The notes: generated from the sequence alone by a model not told the origin. Positions 30,145-40,174 are shown, counted from the stretch's first letter. The stretch is DNA of 64,000 bases from Corynebacterium amycolatum SK46 (GCF_000173655.1 NZ_ABZU01000003.1:62001-126000), one strand, 5' to 3'. A program made the numbers and translations.

Positions 30145-31866
30145 ATGACTATTTTCCCTGACAAAAATGGTTTGGATCAGCCAATTACCCCACTGCGTTT
30201 TCTAGAGCGCAGTGCCCGCGTCCACCCGAACAAAGTTGGCTTCGTCGACGGCCCACGTCGCATCACCTTCGCCGAAATGGCCGCCGACGCGCAGGCCTTC
30301 GCACATGCACTTATCGACGATGGCCTCCAGAAAAACGACCGGGTCGGTGTACTCGCGGCAAATAGTTACGAGGCACTCCTCGCACAGTTCGCTATTCCAC
30401 TGGCAGGTGGCGTCGTTGTCGCTATTAATACTCGCCTGGCTGCGAAGGAAATCGAATACATCCTCGAGCATTCTGAAATCACCACGCTGCTCGGTGAACA
30501 AACTTTGATTGACCAAGCGCTTCCGACAGTCGGGCACCTACTTGAGCAGGTCATCTACATCGCAGACGGCGAAGGCAACGAACCCGAGATCGCTGACACC
30601 TCGGCATACCAGGCTGAGAATACGGCCGCTGCTACCTTTAGCCAGTACTTGGCTGGGGACGACGTCGTCAAGCGTGGGAAGAATCGTCCGAACCTGCCCT
30701 ACAGCGTCGATGACGAGCACGACCCCATTGCGATCAATTACACCTCGGGCACGACGGGAAAACCGAAAGGTGTGGTGTACACGCATCGCGGCGCATATCT
30801 GAATGCGCTTGGCCAGGTACAGACTATGCATTTCAATCACTACACCGTCTACCTGTGGACTCTGCCGATGTTTCACTGTTCCGGCTGGTGTACAGGGTGG
30901 GCAGCGATGTCGACGAGTGCTCGCCAGGTTGCGATTCGCGCTGTCCGCGGGCCGGAAATGTGGCGCCTGATTGTAGAGGAGGGTGTTACCTCAATGTGCG
31001 GTGCGCCTGCTGTGCTGACCACACTCGTCGATGACGATAACAAGCGCCGCGTCACCAACCTGCGCATTATGACTGCTGGTGCACCGCCGAGTCCGACAAT
31101 CATCACGCGCTGTGAGAATATTGGCGTCGAAATCACGCACGTGTATGGCCTCACTGAATCTTACGGCCCCTTCACGGTCTGCGAGTCCCAACCCGATTGG
31201 AAGGACATGACCGTGCGTCGCCGCGCCGTCCTCAAGGCTCGTCAGGGTGTCGCTACCGTAACTAACCAGGATGTTCGCATCGTCGAACAATCCGACGCAC
31301 TCGATGCACCTCTGATTGACGTACCTAACGACGGTGCCACCATCGGCGAAATTATTATGACTGGCAACGGTGTCATGAATGGTTATTTCAAGGATCCCGA
31401 GGCCACCGAACACGCGTTCCGCGGCGGCTGGTTCCACACCGGTGACCTTGGCGTTATGCATCCGGATGGCTATATTCAGCTGCTCGACCGCGCAAAAGAC
31501 GTTATCGTCTCCGGCGGTGAGAACATCTCCACTATTGAAGTCGAGCAGGCTGTGGTCAGCTACCCAGATGTATCCGACTGTGCTGTCATCGGCGTGCCGG
31601 ATGACAAATGGGGCGAGCGTCCACGCGCCTACGTTGTATTGCGCCCGGAGGCTCGCTGCCAGGGCACCGCGGAAGAAGTTGCCGAGCACAATAAGAACGT
31701 GGCCGAAGTTGTCATTGCCCACTGTCGCGCTCACATCGCCGGTTACAAGATTCCACGCGATGTTGTCGTAATTGATGAGTTGCCGCGAACATCCACGGGC
31801 AAGGTGCGCAAGAACGAGCTGCGCGACCTAGCCTGGGCAAGCGAAAAGACGCGCATTAAGGGATGA
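30145..31866 (+). CDS. AMP-dependent acyl-CoA synthetase/ligase
   Basis: A 573-residue ligase that should activate a carboxylic acid as acyl-AMP and then acyl-CoA. Motifs: P-loop INYTSGTTGKPKGVVYTHR, the substrate region LWTLPMFHCSGWCTGW, VYGLTESYGPFTVCE, GWFHTGDLGVMHPDGYIQLLDRAKDVIVSGGENIS, and the C-terminal catalytic Lys in RTSTGKVRKNELR. The pattern is that of medium/long-chain fatty acyl-CoA ligases. An in-frame start at 30064 exists, but ATG 30145 is preferred because it follows a TACCCT-N7 promoter signal and begins at the conserved region. The gene runs convergently into metE and overlaps its end by 11 bp. It is a second adenylating enzyme next to the NRPS but has its own promoter. 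Confidence 0.9.
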   Translation: MTIFPDKNGLDQPITPLRFLERSARVHPNKVGFVDGPRRITFAEMAADAQAFAHALIDDGLQKNDRVGVLAANSYEALLAQFAIPLAGGVVVAINTRLAAKEIEYILEHSEITTLLGEQTLIDQALPTVGHLLEQVIYIADGEGNEPEIADTSAYQAENTAAATFSQYLAGDDVVKRGKNRPNLPYSVDDEHDPIAINYTSGTTGKPKGVVYTHRGAYLNALGQVQTMHFNHYTVYLWTLPMFHCSGWCTGWAAMSTSARQVAIRAVRGPEMWRLIVEEGVTSMCGAPAVLTTLVDDDNKRRVTNLRIMTAGAPPSPTIITRCENIGVEITHVYGLTESYGPFTVCESQPDWKDMTVRRRAVLKARQGVATVTNQDVRIVEQSDALDAPLIDVPNDGATIGEIIMTGNGVMNGYFKDPEATEHAFRGGWFHTGDLGVMHPDGYIQLLDRAKDVIVSGGENISTIEVEQAVVSYPDVSDCAVIGVPDDKWGERPRAYVVLRPEARCQGTAEEVAEHNKNVAEVVIAHCRAHIAGYKIPRDVVVIDELPRTSTGKVRKNELRDLAWASEKTRIKG

Positions 31867-34180
31867 TGGCTGACCTCGAGACCTTCACACGGGCGCGTTT
31901 TGCAACTGAAACCATTACTCTTAGAGAAGCGGTAGTTTCCTCCCAGCATCGGGTCTTCAGACCGCAATCTGGATTAATCCACAACAAGCTGGGATCAACG
32001 CTTTCGAGCGCATCTTCCACAAGTTGGCTAATCTCTCCCTCCGTCGGCACACGAGGAGAGTGGATATCCCAGACGCCTGGGCCAATCCCTCGCGAGTACC
32101 CATCGTCCTTCAGCGCTGCGAGCACATGCATGCCATTGCGCGCTGCTTCGATGGACGTGACATCCGCGTTGAGATCATCGACGGTGTCGATCAGCTCATT
32201 AAAGTCCGAGTAACACATATGCGTGTGGATCTGAATATCGTCAGCCACACCGGAGGTAGCGAGGCGGAAGGAGCCCACTGCCCACTTCAGGTAGGCGGGC
32301 TGGTCCGCTTCGTTCAGGGGTAGCAGCTCGCGAATGGCTGGCTCATCGACCTGCACAATCTGTGCTCCAGCAGCCACGAGATCTGCAATTTCATCGCGCA
32401 AGACCAGCGCCACGTTATCCGCAGTGTCCCCAATTGGCTGGTCATCACGAACAAACGACCATGCCAACATGGTCACTGGCCCTGTGAGCATTCCCTTGAC
32501 GGGAAGGTCAGTCATGCTTGCCGCTGCTTCGTACCACTGCACCGTCATCGGCTTTGGCCTGGTGATATCACCGTAGAGAATTGGCGGTCGCACGCAGCGG
32601 GAACCATAGCTTTGAACCCAGCCATTGGTGGTCGCAAGGTAGCCATCCAGCTGCTCCGAGAAGTATTGCACCATGTCGTTGCGCTCAGCTTCACCGTGAA
32701 CCAGCACGTCGAGTCCCAGTTCTTCCTGTTGCTCAATGGCGCATCGAATTTCAGCGAGCATTGCTGAGTCATAGTCCGCTGGAGTTAACTCTCCCGCGCG
32801 CAGTTGTGCACGTGCACGTCGAATGCGCTTGGTCTGCGGGAAGGAACCGATTGTAGTGGTCGGTAGCGGAGGCAAGTTGATGGCCTCGGCCTGAGCCGCC
32901 CGACGAAGTGTGAATGGGGAGCGAGTACGGTCGCTCTCTTCGATTGCCTCCAAGGTTTCACGAACCTCAGGTTTAACAATCCGATTCGATTCTGCCCTCG
33001 ACGCCAGGGCGGCCCGGGACTCCCTCAACGCCTTCAAATCTTCGGCATCGAGTTGGCGGTCATTCAACTTGGCATCGAGGGCCCTCGCCAGGAGGGTCAC
33101 CTCGGCGATCTTCTCATCACCGAAGGCCAGCCACTGCAGCACCTCGACATCTTCTTCGCTGGGGTTTTCTGCGGCCAGGGAGTACGGGACGTGTAGCAGC
33201 GAACAGCTGGTCGACACCGCGATGGGGCCTCGGGCTGCCAGTTTCTCCAGCGTCGCCAGTGCAGCATCCAAGTCGGTGCGCCACACATTACGACCATCGA
33301 CAATGCCCGCAACCAGCAGTTCCTTGCCAGTCCAATGCGGCAACTCGGAGCTACCCGCTACCAGATCGCAACCGATGGCCTGCACGCCTGTGCCAGAAAG
33401 GGTTTCCAGCGCCTGGTCACCATCACCAAAGTAGGTCTGCACCCACAACTTGGTGTTTGCGGACTCCGCCACGCTAGCCAACTTCTCATAGACCTGGCTG
33501 GTCCTGGCAAGGGTCACTTCATCGAGGTCAGTGACCAATACCGGCTCATCGAGCTGAACCCACTCAAAGCCCTTCTCGCCCAGTTGAGCGATGATTTCCG
33601 AGTACGTATCGGCCAACTGTTCCAGAAGGCCAAGTGGGTTCGAACCATCGTCGGTACGCGACAGGCTCAAGTAGGTCACTGGACCAATCAAATGAGGACG
33701 CAGCATGGTGGTGGCGCCATTGTTCAAGCTGCAGGAATCGTCCAACCAGTCAATGAGGTCAGAGGTAAATTCAGTATCGGCTGACAGCTCCGGAACGATG
33801 TAGTGGTAATTAGTGTCGAACCACTTGGTCATTGCGGATGCCGGTTGCGTCTTCGTACCGCGAGCGGTGGCGAAGTAGTGGTTGATCCATTCCGGCAGGT
33901 TGGAACCGTCCGTTTTCGGGACATCCTGGAAGCGGGCTGGAAGCACTCCGAGCAGCGCCGATGTATCCAGCATGGAGTCGTAGAACGAGCGCCCAATTGT
34001 CGGAACCGAGTCGATTCCTGCCTTCAGCGCTGCGCCAATGTAGCTATTGACAGTGTTGCGCGCCGTAGCAGCCAACAGGCCGCCGGTCGCCGGGTCGCGC
34101 CAGTAGTTTTCCAGAGCTCTTTTGAGCTCACGATTACGCCCTATCCGCGGAATGCCCGCGAGGGTTGCGTGAATTGCCAT
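31856..34180 (-). CDS. metE: Cobalamin-independent methionine synthase
   Basis: Transfers a methyl group from methyltetrahydropteroyl-glutamate directly to homocysteine. The 774-residue length is normal. It consists of two related TIM barrels. The C-terminal one holds the zinc site: HTHMCYSDFNELI (His and Cys ligands), an upstream Glu in the VQVDEPAIRE region and Cys in LLWINPDCGLKTR. The final residues VSRSAIIP are a slight extension and overlap the acyl-CoA ligase end on the other strand. A cobalamin riboswitch lies in its long leader, so expression should fall when B12 is available and MetH can work. Confidence 0.97.
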   Translation of the reverse strand: MAIHATLAGIPRIGRNRELKRALENYWRDPATGGLLAATARNTVNSYIGAALKAGIDSVPTIGRSFYDSMLDTSALLGVLPARFQDVPKTDGSNLPEWINHYFATARGTKTQPASAMTKWFDTNYHYIVPELSADTEFTSDLIDWLDDSCSLNNGATTMLRPHLIGPVTYLSLSRTDDGSNPLGLLEQLADTYSEIIAQLGEKGFEWVQLDEPVLVTDLDEVTLARTSQVYEKLASVAESANTKLWVQTYFGDGDQALETLSGTGVQAIGCDLVAGSSELPHWTGKELLVAGIVDGRNVWRTDLDAALATLEKLAARGPIAVSTSCSLLHVPYSLAAENPSEEDVEVLQWLAFGDEKIAEVTLLARALDAKLNDRQLDAEDLKALRESRAALASRAESNRIVKPEVRETLEAIEESDRTRSPFTLRRAAQAEAINLPPLPTTTIGSFPQTKRIRRARAQLRAGELTPADYDSAMLAEIRCAIEQQEELGLDVLVHGEAERNDMVQYFSEQLDGYLATTNGWVQSYGSRCVRPPILYGDITRPKPMTVQWYEAAASMTDLPVKGMLTGPVTMLAWSFVRDDQPIGDTADNVALVLRDEIADLVAAGAQIVQVDEPAIRELLPLNEADQPAYLKWAVGSFRLATSGVADDIQIHTHMCYSDFNELIDTVDDLNADVTSIEAARNGMHVLAALKDDGYSRGIGPGVWDIHSPRVPTEGEISQLVEDALESVDPSLLWINPDCGLKTRCWEETTASLRVMVSVAKRARVKVSRSAIIP

Positions 34181-34284
34181 GATCTCGTGATTTCCTCGTC
34201 AGTCGTGATCAGCATCGGATATGAAATTGCACAACCGGCAGGCATTCGGACTTGTCATCACTGCAAGATTGGTTATCAAAGCGT

Positions 34285-34405
34285 CGAATAAACCAAAGTT
34301 CTGGCAGTGATGCTTACCGTTGCGGGACAGTTCCGGACTTGCACCGGGATTCCCCTGCATAACTCGAGGGCTTCATGCGCGCTAAGCTCAAAACACACCT
34401 TGCGC
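34285..34405 (-). ncRNA. Cobalamin (AdoCbl) riboswitch upstream of metE
   Basis: Read on the minus strand, 34355 to 34315 gives the conserved core GGGGAATCCCGGTGCAAGTC followed by CGGAACTGTCCCGCAACGG. This is the near-invariant AGGGAAT--GGTG-AA-TCC--C-G-CCCGC-ACGGTAA pattern of B12 riboswitches. Downstream comes TAAGCATCACTGCCAGAAC, corresponding to the closing B12-box side. It begins about 105 bases before the metE ATG. It is expected to bind adenosylcobalamin and shut off metE, implying that the organism makes or imports B12 and has MetH elsewhere. The exact outer limits are approximate. Confidence 0.9.
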
Positions 34406-34468
34406 GGAAAACGTGCGATATGCAGCACTTTCCTTCATGAACACCTTCGAGGCGGCTGTGGATGTGAA

Positions 34469-34484
34469 GTATATCGCAATATAC
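34469..34484. promoter_or_regulatory. Perfect palindrome GTATAT-cgca-ATATAC
   Basis: A 6-4-6 perfect inverted repeat in the metE/peroxidase divergent region, 126 bp before the peroxidase start and upstream of the riboswitch. It has the form of a TetR- or MarR-type operator, but I do not recognise the regulator. Confidence 0.4.
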
Positions 34485-34609
34485 AAATATGCCATTCACT
34501 TAGCCCCTCCCCGAGTCTTCGCTTTAGTGCTCTCCTGCTGGGGCCAATGTGATTAAGCTCGTAGTCATAAAGGCTATTTATCCCACCTCTTTTCAAGGAG
34601 TGACCTCGA

Positions 34610-35731
34610 GTGACACAGGCTTCCGAAACTTCCCTGAGGGGCGCCAAGATTCCGTTCGATGGGCCGGTTCAGTCAGGCATTGAACAGCCCGGCCAAGCGC
34701 ATCTTCGCCTTGTCGCATTCGATTTGAAGGACGGCGTCGACGCAGCAGATCTGAAGGAACTGTTTTCCTCGCTTACCGACGTTGCCCGCCGCCTCACCCA
34801 AGGCCAGGACATCGAGGGGTATCTGGAACCGGAAATGGTTGCAGCCACTGCAAACCTGACCATTACCGTCGGTTTCGGCGAGCGCATCTTCGATATCTTG
34901 GGCAAACCAGAGCGTAAGCCGGCTGGTCTGCACGATATCCCCGCATTCCAGCATGACATGCTCCGCCCCGAGTGGGGTCAGTCTGACTTCGCTCTGCAGC
35001 TGTGCGGCGACGACCTCGTCACCGTTACTGCCGCGTCTCGTTTGCTGGAGAAGAAGGCAGCTCCGTGGGCTAGCGTGAAATGGTTCCAGAAGGGCTTCTC
35101 CTACGCCTGGGGTTCGCAGCCACACGGTGCCACTCCGCGCAACCCGCTGGGTCAGCTCGACGGCACCGTCAACCCGTCCACTCCGGATGAATGGTCCGAG
35201 CAGGTGTGGATTGACTCCAAGGACAAGGCAATCAACAACTCCTGTGTCATGGTTGTTCGCCGTATCGCACTCGACCTGAACAGCTGGGATGAACTCAGCA
35301 CCGACGAACGCTCCATCGTTATCGGCCGTGACTTCCACACCGGTGCGCCGCTTTCTGGCGGTGATAACGAGTTCGACGAAGAGGACATGGACGCCGTCGA
35401 TGACCAGGGCGAGTACCTCATCCACCGCCAGTCTCACCTGGCGCTTTCCCGTGAGCAGGATGGCCAGCCTGACGACGCCCTGCGTCGCCGCGCCTATGCC
35501 TACGAAGACCAGCCCGGTGAGTCGGCCTTCCCATTCGAGGGACCGAACGTTGGCCTGGTCTGGGTTGCATTCCAGAAGAACCCGGACAACCAGTTCAGCG
35601 CAATTCAGGCCCGCTTGGATCGCGGAGATCTCCTCAATGAATGGAACCGCCACATCGGCTCCGCTGTGTACTGGATTGCCCCAGGCACCACCCCGGATTC
35701 TTACTGGGGCCAGGAGCTGATTGAGGGGTAG
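34610..35731 (+). CDS. DyP-type heme peroxidase (cytoplasmic)
   Basis: A 373-residue dye-decolorising peroxidase that reduces hydrogen peroxide with heme. The signature G-x-x-D-G (GQLDGTVNP) carries the distal catalytic Asp; a downstream Arg and the proximal heme His (in LIHRQSHLALS) fit the fold. It begins GIEQPGQAHLRLVAFDL, the usual first strand. There is no Tat or Sec signal, unlike EfeB, and no efeO or efeU neighbours, so a cytosolic peroxidase rather than an iron importer part is likely. Start GTG 34610 has AAGGAG nine bases upstream. It is divergent from metE. Confidence 0.9.
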   Translation: MTQASETSLRGAKIPFDGPVQSGIEQPGQAHLRLVAFDLKDGVDAADLKELFSSLTDVARRLTQGQDIEGYLEPEMVAATANLTITVGFGERIFDILGKPERKPAGLHDIPAFQHDMLRPEWGQSDFALQLCGDDLVTVTAASRLLEKKAAPWASVKWFQKGFSYAWGSQPHGATPRNPLGQLDGTVNPSTPDEWSEQVWIDSKDKAINNSCVMVVRRIALDLNSWDELSTDERSIVIGRDFHTGAPLSGGDNEFDEEDMDAVDDQGEYLIHRQSHLALSREQDGQPDDALRRRAYAYEDQPGESAFPFEGPNVGLVWVAFQKNPDNQFSAIQARLDRGDLLNEWNRHIGSAVYWIAPGTTPDSYWGQELIEG

Positions 35732-35764
35732 AGGCTGCAAGCTGGCGGGCCGACGCATCCGACG

Positions 35765-35815
35765 ACTTGTGGCCACGCTATTCACCTATCGATGCGCTGC
35801 AGCGTGGCCACAAGT
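35765..35815. repeat. 15-bp perfect inverted repeat after the peroxidase gene
   Basis: ACTTGTGGCCACGCT (35765-35779) and AGCGTGGCCACAAGT (35801-35815) are separated by 21 bases. It may terminate the peroxidase transcript, but its arms are built from the same CACTTGT...GCGCTATT units as the neighbouring array, so it more likely belongs to that repeat family. Confidence 0.6.
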
Positions 35816-35820
35816 GAATA

Positions 35821-35955
35821 GCGCATCGACAAGTGAGAGGACCTGGCCCACAGCGTGCGCATAAGTGCCGAAAAACCATCGATAAGTCAGGGGAATCTAT
35901 CGACAAGTGCAAGAAATACATCGATAAGTCCCCGAAACCTGGCCATAAGTGCCGG
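35821..35955. repeat. Tandem array with exact 21-bp period
   Basis: The core AAGT occurs at 35863, 35884, 35905, 35926 and 35947, exactly 21 bp apart, mostly within the longer motif ATCGA(T/C)AAGT. Two further units at about 35812 and 35831 are out of phase. Spacer bases differ between units. The array can be read as a 7-residue repeat (IDKSGES / IDKCKKY / IDKSPKP), but no convincing gene covers it. It ends some 55 bp before a transposase remnant. Evenly phased sites two helical turns apart suggest protein binding. Confidence 0.75.
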
Positions 35956-36005
35956 ACAAGCCAACAACCTGCCCCTGCTTCAACCCAAGTCCCACTCCAA
36001 CCACG

Positions 36006-36395
36006 GGTTAAGTGACAAAACCCGATGCCCCATATGTACTGGGCAAATGAAGAAAAATGGCACCCCAACCAAAGGGACAATCAGGTGGCGGTGTAAAAAC
36101 CCTGACTTTGGAACCTCCACCACACACCGCCGCCTCGATCAGACCCAGACCCGGGATTTCAAAGCGTTTCACGCCTACGCCACCGGCACTGCGTCTTTAA
36201 CCGAGGTCGCCGGCACCTTGCACGTCTCCCGGCGCACGCTCGACCGCCGGTTCACCTCGTTGCGGCTCATCGATGTCCCCAATACCCCAGCCCCCAACCG
36301 AATCTACGACCAAATCTTCATCGACGGCACCTACACCGCCGCCGGCTGCCTGCTCGTAGCCGCAAGCCGTGACCACGTCATCGCCTGCCAGCGCC
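36006..36395 (+). pseudogene. IS1249-like transposase, N-terminal remnant
   Basis: About 130 residues can be read. They form a zinc ribbon start (TRCPICTGQMKKNGTPTKG-TIRWRCKN; the second cysteine pair is incomplete), a helix-turn-helix (LTEVAGTLHVSRRTLDRRF) and the beginning of the catalytic domain (NRIYDQIFIDGTYTAAGCLLVAASRDHVIA, with the first Asp). This matches IS1249-family transposases common in corynebacteria, which are about 390 residues. The frame loses similarity at about 36390 and stops in the ppk2 terminator. No proper start codon is seen; the frame simply runs in from the repeat array. It is a dead fragment. Confidence 0.75.
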
Positions 36396-36416
36396 ACCGC
36401 CCGCCAGCAATAAGAA

Positions 36417-36452
36417 AACGCCCGCCGAGTGCCTGGCACTCCTGCGGGCGTT
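36417..36452 (-). terminator. Rho-independent terminator of ppk2
   Basis: AACGCCCGC and GCGGGCGTT form a 9-bp stem with an internal TGCC/GGCA pairing in the loop. On the minus strand it is followed by TTCTTATT. It lies 40 bases past the ppk2 stop codon. Confidence 0.85.
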
Positions 36453-36491
36453 ACTTCTAGACAAGAACTTTGTCAGTCACGGACCACCGAA

Positions 36492-37391
36492 CTAGTCACC
36501 AATCTGGTCGCGGCCACGCTTAACAATCTTCGGGTCCGGAGTACCAACCAGCTCGTGGTCCTTCTCCGTGTACTCAAACTTGCTCAACACGTAGCGCATC
36601 GCGTTGATGCGGGCACGCTTCTTGTCGTTGGACTTAATGGTGATCCACGGAGACTCATCAGTATCCGTGTAGCGGAACTGCTCTTCCTTCGCACGGGTGT
36701 AGTCACCCCAACGATCCAGCGACGCGAGGTCCATCGGAGAGAGCTTCCACTGACGCACCGGGTCAACCTGGCGGATAGCGAAGCGAGTGCGCTGCTCCTT
36801 CTGAGTCACGGAGAACCACAGCTTGGTCAGCGAAATACCGGAGCCCAGAATCATGTTCTCCAGCATCGGAACCTCACGCAGGAACTCTGCGTGCTGGGAC
36901 TCAGTACAGAAACCCATCACGCGCTCAACGCCCGAACGGTTGTACCAGGAACGGTCGAAGAAGACGATCTCGCCAGCGCATGGAAAGTGCTCGATGTAGC
37001 GCTGGAAGTACCAGGAGGTGGACTCACGCGGCGACGGCTTTTCCAGAGCGACAGTACGAGCACCACGCGGATTCAGGTGCTCGTTAAAACGCTTAATGGT
37101 GCCGCCCTTACCAGCGGCGTCACGGCCTTCGAAGAGGATGATGTGCTTCTGACCAGTTTCCTTGGTCCAGTTCTGCCACTTCAGAAGCTCAATCTGCAGC
37201 TTCCTCTTAATAGACTCATATTCCTTGCGCGTCATGCGCTCCTCGTACGGGTAGCCATCGCGCCAGGTATCAACCCGCTCACCGTCTGGAGTGACCAGTA
37301 CCGGATCGTCCTCATCAGAATCATCGACGACGTAACCTTCGGTCTTCGCCAAATCGACGATGTGGAATTCCTCTTCATTCTTGTCAGCCAT
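36492..37391 (-). CDS. ppk2: Polyphosphate kinase 2
   Basis: A 299-residue PPK2-family enzyme that moves phosphate between polyphosphate and nucleoside diphosphates (GDP/ADP). Single-domain form with Walker A FEGRDAAGKGGTIKRF, Walker B/lid IVFFDRSWYNRSGVERVMGF, and the basic lid helix TQKEQRTRFAIRQVDPVRQWKLSPMD. The N-terminal 50 residues are acidic. The start is ATG 37391, preceded by TAGGAT and 7 bases, so the transcript is probably leaderless; the frame is open for 10 more codons upstream. Corynebacteria usually have two PPK2 enzymes, and the exact class cannot be set here. Confidence 0.93.
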   Translation of the reverse strand: MADKNEEEFHIVDLAKTEGYVVDDSDEDDPVLVTPDGERVDTWRDGYPYEERMTRKEYESIKRKLQIELLKWQNWTKETGQKHIILFEGRDAAGKGGTIKRFNEHLNPRGARTVALEKPSPRESTSWYFQRYIEHFPCAGEIVFFDRSWYNRSGVERVMGFCTESQHAEFLREVPMLENMILGSGISLTKLWFSVTQKEQRTRFAIRQVDPVRQWKLSPMDLASLDRWGDYTRAKEEQFRYTDTDESPWITIKSNDKKRARINAMRYVLSKFEYTEKDHELVGTPDPKIVKRGRDQIGD

Positions 37392-37398
37392 ACCCCTT

Positions 37399-37404
37399 AT
37401 CCTA
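37399..37404 (-). promoter_or_regulatory. Candidate -10 element for leaderless ppk2
   Basis: TAGGAT on the minus strand, then 7 bases and ATG 37391. AAGGGG in the spacer is only one base from the ATG. Confidence 0.5.
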
Positions 37405-37530
37405 CTGAATTTCTCTGCCACGCGTCCCCCATGCGGGTGCCCTTACCTGCAATTTCCCAGCAGTTAACGTTCCGTCTTACCGAAACTGAGGGGTGGGACT
37501 GCACGCTGCGACCGTCGATTAGCACTGGCG

Positions 37531-37536
37531 TACAAT
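37531..37536 (+). promoter_or_regulatory. Candidate -10 element for leaderless DIP1984-family gene
   Basis: TACAAT followed by 7 bases and ATG 37544; no ribosome binding site. Confidence 0.6.
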
Positions 37537-37543
37537 AAATGCC

Positions 37544-38020
37544 ATGTTGTTATCCGAAGCTCTTGCCGCACGATCCGAAGTTTCCGACCGGCTGGCTGAG
37601 ATTAATCGCCGTCTCGCGCTGGTAGCGCAGGTCCAAGAAGGCGATACGCCTGATGAAGATCCGCAAGCGCTTATTGCCGAAGCCGAGCGTCTGATGGCGC
37701 GCTTCGAATGGCTGGTGCGCTCGATTAACGCAACGAATTCCGCTACTGCCTTCGAGGACGGAACGCTTAGCGACGCACTTGCGAAGCGCGACCACCTGCT
37801 AACACGGCGGCGGTTCTACACCTCCGTAGCCGATCAGGGCTCGGGTCGGCGGGATCGATACTCAGCTTCGGAAATTCGCTATGTCGCCACCGTGGATATC
37901 CGGTCGCTGCGCCAGAAAGCCGACAAGGCAGCGAAGGAATACCGGGACTTGGATACCCGTATTCAGCAGGCGAACTGGTCAACCGAGCTTATCGAGGCCG
38001 CGGATAAGCCGGCCGAATAG
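37544..38020 (+). CDS. DIP1984 family protein (septicolysin-like)
   Basis: A 158-residue, almost entirely helical and highly charged protein without signal or membrane segment. It opens LLSEALAARSEVSDRLAEINRRLALVAQVQEGDTP, continues with LVRSINATNSATAFEDGTLSDALAKRD and ends VDIRSLRQKADKAAKEYRDLDTRIQQANWSTEL. This matches the small DIP1984 family known from Corynebacterium diphtheriae and many other bacteria, some members of which carry the old name septicolysin; no activity is established. The pattern suggests a coiled-coil bundle. It is transcribed divergently from ppk2 with 152 bp between the starts. Confidence 0.85.
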   Translation: MLLSEALAARSEVSDRLAEINRRLALVAQVQEGDTPDEDPQALIAEAERLMARFEWLVRSINATNSATAFEDGTLSDALAKRDHLLTRRRFYTSVADQGSGRRDRYSASEIRYVATVDIRSLRQKADKAAKEYRDLDTRIQQANWSTELIEAADKPAE

Positions 38021-38294
38021 CAAGCAGGGTTCGGTAGCGAAACCAGAAGAATTTCACACTTTGATAAGTCGGTAGTTGCATCCAGATTGTCGGCGAGCGC
38101 GACGGCCTGTCTCTGGCCTTAAAGGGACTCCAAGGATCTCACCTCTGTACTGAGGCAGCAGGATTAATAACAGACAGTCCTCGGCATTGCGTACATGGGT
38201 ACAGATCATCGGTTATTTTTCACTACCAAGCGCTGAGGCATCTGATGCGACGAGGGTGGGTCCGGGGACTTAAACTTTTCTCAAGTTACAGAGC
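38021..38294. other. Intergenic region without a recognised gene
   Basis: Between the DIP1984 gene and the groEL terminator. I find only weak local pairing (GGCC-tgtctct-GGCC near 38104, GTAC-atgg-GTAC near 38191) and no open frame with a credible start. Its length and lack of coding would allow a small RNA, but I do not recognise one. Confidence 0.4.
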
Positions 38295-38333
38295 AAAAGC
38301 GCCGCTGAGGGAAAACCCTCAGCGGCGCTTTTT
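38295..38333. terminator. Strong bidirectional terminator after groEL
   Basis: AAAAGCGCCGCTGAGGG and CCCTCAGCGGCGCTTTTT flank a 4-base AAAA loop, giving a 13-bp GC-rich stem with A-run before and T-run after. It therefore works in both directions: for groEL on the minus strand and for anything entering from the DIP1984 side. Confidence 0.95.
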
Positions 38334-38362
38334 AAGGCTAACTCAAGCAGTTGGGACCTCTT

Positions 38363-40009
<1,647 letters not shown>

Positions 40010-40174
40010 CTATTTATGTGGCACTTACATTGGAAGTTGACCCAGGCGCCCGCGACGGCATGTGATTCGAGGGAAGCGCCGCCCTCTCCATCACCGGAGT
40101 CAACACTGTACTTTTTAACGACTTTTCAACACTTGTTTCAGCACACGCATACACAAGGTGTGAAGTTGTTTTTA

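Larger units (their letters stand above)
34181..34609. other. Divergent regulatory region between metE and the DyP peroxidase gene
   Basis: This 429-bp region contains no gene. It holds, from left to right, the metE leader, the cobalamin riboswitch, an AT-rich palindrome (34469-34484) that is probably an operator, and the peroxidase promoter with the ribosome binding site AAGGAG at 34595-34600. Confidence 0.7.

Noticed and set aside
34610..35731. EfeB-type iron-uptake peroxidase
   Set aside because: No Tat signal and no efeU or efeO beside it; a cytosolic DyP peroxidase is the simpler call.
35821..35955. CRISPR-like array
   Set aside because: Units are only about 10 bp with 11-bp gaps, far from CRISPR repeat and spacer lengths, and no cas genes are near.
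35833..36015. A 60-codon frame reading a 7-residue repeat (IDKSGES, IDKCKKY)
   Set aside because: The pattern follows from the 21-bp DNA repeat, is open in several frames and lacks a ribosome binding site.
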